From: Echinicola vietnamensis DSM 17526
GTDB taxonomy: Bacteria; Bacteroidota; Bacteroidia; Cytophagales; Cyclobacteriaceae
Assembly (NCBI RefSeq): GCF_000325705.1
Contig: NC_019904.1
Span: forward strand, 5,067,501-5,131,500
Direction: 5' to 3'
Length of the DNA stretch: 64,000 bases
The position numbers and the translations under genes were made by a program. The notes beneath the pieces are model-generated. The model was not told the DNA's origin and did no database searches. It saw nothing but the letters and a program-made list of their open reading frames with translations. This document shows, in pieces, positions 61,559 to 64,000 of this stretch. Within the stretch, counting starts at the first letter, position 1; each line of letters begins with the position of its first letter.

Positions 61559-62968
61559 TAAGTCTTTTACTGTTAAGATCAATTCAATATCGGGCAATAT
61601 CCCACTACCTTTTGGAACAGAATGGTCAAGCACATACTTATCTATTTTTACAAAAGGCATACGAACCATTATTTTTGAATGTGGTAGTTCATACAAAGCA
61701 GAATATTGTGCAGTATGAAAATAATACCCACCTCCTGTTTCTTCTCCAGCAAGCGTTATGTTTTGGTCGTTTTTTGCACTTAAAGCAAAAGCACTTGCAG
61801 CAGAAAATGTATTTCCTCCAATTAGAACATACACTTTCCCTTTGAATGGTTTTTTATAAGGAATCATTTCTGCTTGAGCGTGGTCTTCTGTAAGTATCCA
61901 CTTGCCGCTTTCTTTTTTGGCAGAAGCAAAATACATTTCAAAAAATTCGCTATAGTCGGATAAGGTATGAATTACATTCTCTTCGTGGGGAAGAACGTTC
62001 GTGATAGCACTTTCTGATATTCTTTGTTTAAAAGGCTCATCCGTTAAAAAGGAATACAAGTTAATTGCGTTGATTCTGTACCCTCCAATGTTTTGCCTAA
62101 TGTCTATTATTAGGTTTACGGCTTTCTTCTTCTTAATTTCTTTAAATATCTCAATTAGTCTGGATTTAAATCCCTTTGGGTCCAAACCAAATGAGTTAAC
62201 GGTTAATACTGTTGTTTTTATGGAGTCTAGGTAATAAACAAATGGCCACTTTTCAGCTATCCTTTTTTTAAAGTAATCAAGTTGATTTGTGTCTTGGTGA
62301 TATAATGCAAAATGGGAATTTCTTTTAGGGTATCGGTTACCGATGTTTTCAAATGATTTTGAAGCAATTTCAACGGTTTTAGTTCCTCCGTTTGGGGTCG
62401 TCAATTTTACTGAATAATTTGCTTTGGTTCCGTATTCGTAAAAGTAAAGTATGCCAAATTCCTTTTCTATTTGGCGGTATTTTTTCGTTAGGTTGAAACC
62501 ATCGGATGGGGCGTACTTCAATAAGTCTTTCAAAATAGTTTGAGAAGACATACCATTAATAGACGTTATTTCTGAACCAATGGGAATTTTAAAATCATCT
62601 GTGTCGGTATATAGTTTCCCATCTATGATTTTCAAAAGTAATGGGAATAATGGAGGTATCGTATCCATTTTTCTTTGGTGTATTATTAAATGGCCATCCT
62701 TAGCCTTGTCAGCAATAGAGGTAATAGATTTAAATAAGTCATTTGAAGTTCTTACTTCTTGAATTCCTTTTTGTTCAAACGTGCCAAAAATACTGTCCCA
62801 TTCAGGTTTTGATGTATATTCATACAAACTTGGATGTCCTGTGGTTATAATTTCTTTGAAAACGGTATAGTCCTCTAAAACTTGGTCTTGTGATAGTTGA
62901 TTTTGCCCTAAAGCGTACAAGGGAAATAAAATTGAGATGAACATTGTTATACAATATTTAGTACTCAT
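61556..62968 (-). CDS. S41 family peptidase, 3' end replaced by IS1595
   Basis: A 470-residue protein with a signal peptide (YCITMFISILFPLYALGQ) and a C-terminal protease-related S41 domain. NLIIDIRQNIGGYRINAINLYSFLTDE, GKVYVLIGGNTFSAASAFALSA (with the Ser nucleophile) and LAGEETGGGYYFHTAQYSALYELPHSKI are visible. A PDZ-like segment (SEITSINGMSSQTILKDLLKYA) precedes it. The stop codon TAG comes from the inverted repeat of the IS1595 element. Across the element the frame continues as ISGVDSQLDYVIKQMDIK to a stop at 60537-60539, the usual S41 C-terminus, so the present protein lacks its last 18 residues. It may still be active. The start overlaps the upstream DUF4386 gene by 11 bp. Confidence 0.92.
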   Translation of the reverse strand: MSTKYCITMFISILFPLYALGQNQLSQDQVLEDYTVFKEIITTGHPSLYEYTSKPEWDSIFGTFEQKGIQEVRTSNDLFKSITSIADKAKDGHLIIHQRKMDTIPPLFPLLLKIIDGKLYTDTDDFKIPIGSEITSINGMSSQTILKDLLKYAPSDGFNLTKKYRQIEKEFGILYFYEYGTKANYSVKLTTPNGGTKTVEIASKSFENIGNRYPKRNSHFALYHQDTNQLDYFKKRIAEKWPFVYYLDSIKTTVLTVNSFGLDPKGFKSRLIEIFKEIKKKKAVNLIIDIRQNIGGYRINAINLYSFLTDEPFKQRISESAITNVLPHEENVIHTLSDYSEFFEMYFASAKKESGKWILTEDHAQAEMIPYKKPFKGKVYVLIGGNTFSAASAFALSAKNDQNITLAGEETGGGYYFHTAQYSALYELPHSKIMVRMPFVKIDKYVLDHSVPKGSGILPDIELILTVKDL

Positions 62969-63413
62969 TTCTCTCAGTAATAAAAATTACAACATTTGAA
63001 TCAAACCCTTTAACAATCAACCAAACTGCTACAGTTATCTCCAACAAAGCCGTTGGAATGGCCAATGAGATATAGGTAGGAGTAATAATTCCTATAACAC
63101 CAAACATAAGCAGAAGGCTTGCTAAAATCCCGCTTAACACAGTAGCAATAAGTCCCCAAACAGATAGCCACCTCGGGATGAGTTTTGATTGATACAAAAT
63201 GGAATAGAACATGAGGTTACCCACGCTTAGGATTAAGGGCATTGCCACATGGTTTATTAGATCTCTACCGGAGCGTAATAAATTATCTAATGTTTGAAAA
63301 TGTGAAGATACCGGGCTTCCTGCTATTACAAATTCGTGACTTAAAGTCAATAACAACAGTATGCTCGTAACCACCTTATAAAGTACATGTTTCATGGCGT
63401 GTTTTGACCGCAT
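62958..63413 (-). CDS. DUF4386-like membrane protein, N-terminally truncated
   Basis: A 151-residue hydrophobic protein with about four to five membrane helices: SGRDLINHVAMPLILSVGNLMFYSILYQSKLIPRWLSVWGLIATVLSGILASLLLMF, then AIPTALLEITVAVWLIVKGFDSN. This is the C-terminal two-thirds of the DUF4386 family, whose members are about 220-230 residues. The N-terminal helices are missing, and the frame starts where the IS66 sequence begins (Met at 63413, or the next Met before KHVLYK). Probably inactivated by the insertion. Confidence 0.75.
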   Translation of the reverse strand: MRSKHAMKHVLYKVVTSILLLLTLSHEFVIAGSPVSSHFQTLDNLLRSGRDLINHVAMPLILSVGNLMFYSILYQSKLIPRWLSVWGLIATVLSGILASLLLMFGVIGIITPTYISLAIPTALLEITVAVWLIVKGFDSNVVIFITERNEY

Positions 63414-63437
63414 AGCTTTGTGGAAAAAGCAAAAGTG

Positions 63438-63725
63438 ATGAACCTACAAGAAGAAATGGCCGCCCTTGTCAAAGAGTACAAGAGCAGCGGTCTGACGCAG
63501 AAATCCTTCAGTGCGCGAAAGGGGATCGGTTATCCCAAGTTCAATTATTGGTACCGAAAGCTGGCGGGGGAACAGGTCCGGGAACCCACTGGTTTTCTAC
63601 CGGTCCGTACCCAGGGCAGCAGTGTTCCTGCAGAGGCGGTGGAAGTGGTGTACCCGAACGGGGTAAAGCTGCGGGTGCCGTCCGAGGACCTATCGCTGTT
63701 GTCCAACCTGATCAGGCTGTACTGA
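63438..63725 (+). CDS. IS66 accessory protein TnpA-like
   Basis: A protein of about 95 residues from the ATG at 63438 (a GTG at 63420 gives six more). It has an N-terminal helix-turn-helix, LVKEYKSSGLTQKSFSARKGIGYPKFNYWYRKLAGE, followed by a C-terminal segment GFLPVRTQGSSVPAEAVEVVYPNGVKLRVPSEDLSLLSNLIRLY, as in the first gene of IS66 elements. The stop TGA overlaps the ATG of the next gene. Confidence 0.88.
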   Translation: MNLQEEMAALVKEYKSSGLTQKSFSARKGIGYPKFNYWYRKLAGEQVREPTGFLPVRTQGSSVPAEAVEVVYPNGVKLRVPSEDLSLLSNLIRLY

Positions 63726-64000
63726 TGTTTTCGCTGGGCTCCCACCACCAATATTTCCTGTACCGCAGCCCGGTTGACATGCGCAAAGGGTTCAACGGGC
63801 TTTCCGGGATCGTCACCAATGAACTGGACCGTGACCCGGTCTCCGGGGAAGTGTTCGTCTTTGTCAACCGCCACCGCAACCTGATCAAACTCCTGCACTG
63901 GGAGAAGGGCGGTTTCGTGGTCTATTACAAACGATTGGAAAAAGGCACTTTCCTGCTCCCGGAGGACAGGGGTGACGGCGTGCTGGATTGGCCCGAACTG
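63725..64000 (+). CDS. IS66 TnpB (Orf2), partial
   Basis: The first 92 residues of TnpB: YFLYRSPVDMRKGFNGLSGIVTNELDRDPVSGEVFVFVNRHRNLIKLLHWEKGGFVVYYKRLEKGTF. These match the IS66 Orf2 family start to end; only a short tail is missing beyond the window. It is translationally coupled to TnpA. TnpB is needed for IS66 movement in studied elements, but its biochemical role is unclear. Confidence 0.93.
   Translation, partial: MFSLGSHHQYFLYRSPVDMRKGFNGLSGIVTNELDRDPVSGEVFVFVNRHRNLIKLLHWEKGGFVVYYKRLEKGTFLLPEDRGDGVLDWPEL

Larger units (their letters stand above)
63414..64000 (+). mobile_element. IS66 family element, left end and first genes
   Basis: The window ends within an IS66-type element. Its first two genes, the small TnpA-like protein and TnpB (IS66 Orf2), are present, overlapping by the TGATG arrangement. 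The exact inverted repeat is not resolved by eye. I place the boundary between the DUF4386 frame and the first gene. The large transposase should lie to the right. It is visibly GC-richer than the genes to its left. Confidence 0.8.

Noticed and set aside
1..64000. CRISPR arrays, tRNA or rRNA genes
   Set aside because: No regularly spaced repeats, cloverleaf patterns or conserved rRNA segments were noticed in reading the window; a dedicated tRNA or rRNA search would be decisive.

Overview
The window reads as a chromosomal segment of a free-living, polysaccharide-degrading Bacteroidota bacterium, most like the Cyclobacteriaceae (Echinicola/Cyclobacterium type). The reasons are three SusC/SusD pairs (one cut by the window edge), a hybrid two-component regulator of the propeller type, TAnnTTTG-type -7 promoter elements, and insertion sequences common in that phylum. 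The species assignment is inference. No rRNA, tRNA or CRISPR array was seen.

Layout. (1) 1-3776: end of a polysaccharide utilisation locus, with a cut susD and a susC on the minus strand. (2) 4070-16219: an exopolysaccharide/O-antigen cluster. A pyruvyl-transferase-like gene lies divergent from a nine-gene plus-strand operon holding a Wzx flippase, five glycosyltransferases, a Wzy-like polymerase, a secreted beta-helix protein and a priming phosphoglycosyl transferase. (3) 16856-22354: accessory genes, namely an AT-rich HEPN/MNT toxin-antitoxin pair, a GH43 lipoprotein, a RadC-like JAB protein, and a frameshifted IS4 element abutting the 3' remnant of a LuxR-type regulator. (4) 22355-33400: a gene-sparse signalling region. 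It has a leftward operon (Cys-rich peptide, degenerate receiver, 1163-aa PAS/GAF protein ending in a DHp-like segment without an ATPase domain), a single-domain response regulator, a STAS-like protein, a twice-frameshifted methyltransferase and a small membrane protein. (5) 33642-49434: a complete locus, HTCS regulator - susC - susD - susC - susD - GH43 - GH16, all on the minus strand. Its enzymes suggest a beta-1,3-linked galactan or a related glycan as target. (6) 49435-53112: mostly gene-poor, with a Gre/Rnk-like protein, an unknown helical protein and one decayed gene. (7) 53113-60424: a visibly AT-rich block of small genes built as three successive cassettes, each headed by an ArsR-type repressor followed by an SRPBCC (AHSA1-like) protein. 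(8) 60594-64000: an intact IS1595 element with 8-bp target duplications that cut off the end of an S41 peptidase gene, a DUF4386 gene lacking its 5' part, and the start of an IS66 element.

The strongest new observation is in block 7. All three ArsR genes carry the same promoter/operator layout: two 16-bp sites separated by exactly 10 bp, overlapping a TTTG/TTTA - 20 bp - T(A/G)TATTTG promoter. This implies three duplicated, probably autoregulated modules of ligand-binding proteins. The second candidate is the leftward operon around 23.5-27.9 kb, whose sensor has a phospho-acceptor segment but no kinase domain and sits beside a receiver lacking its metal-binding acidic pair.
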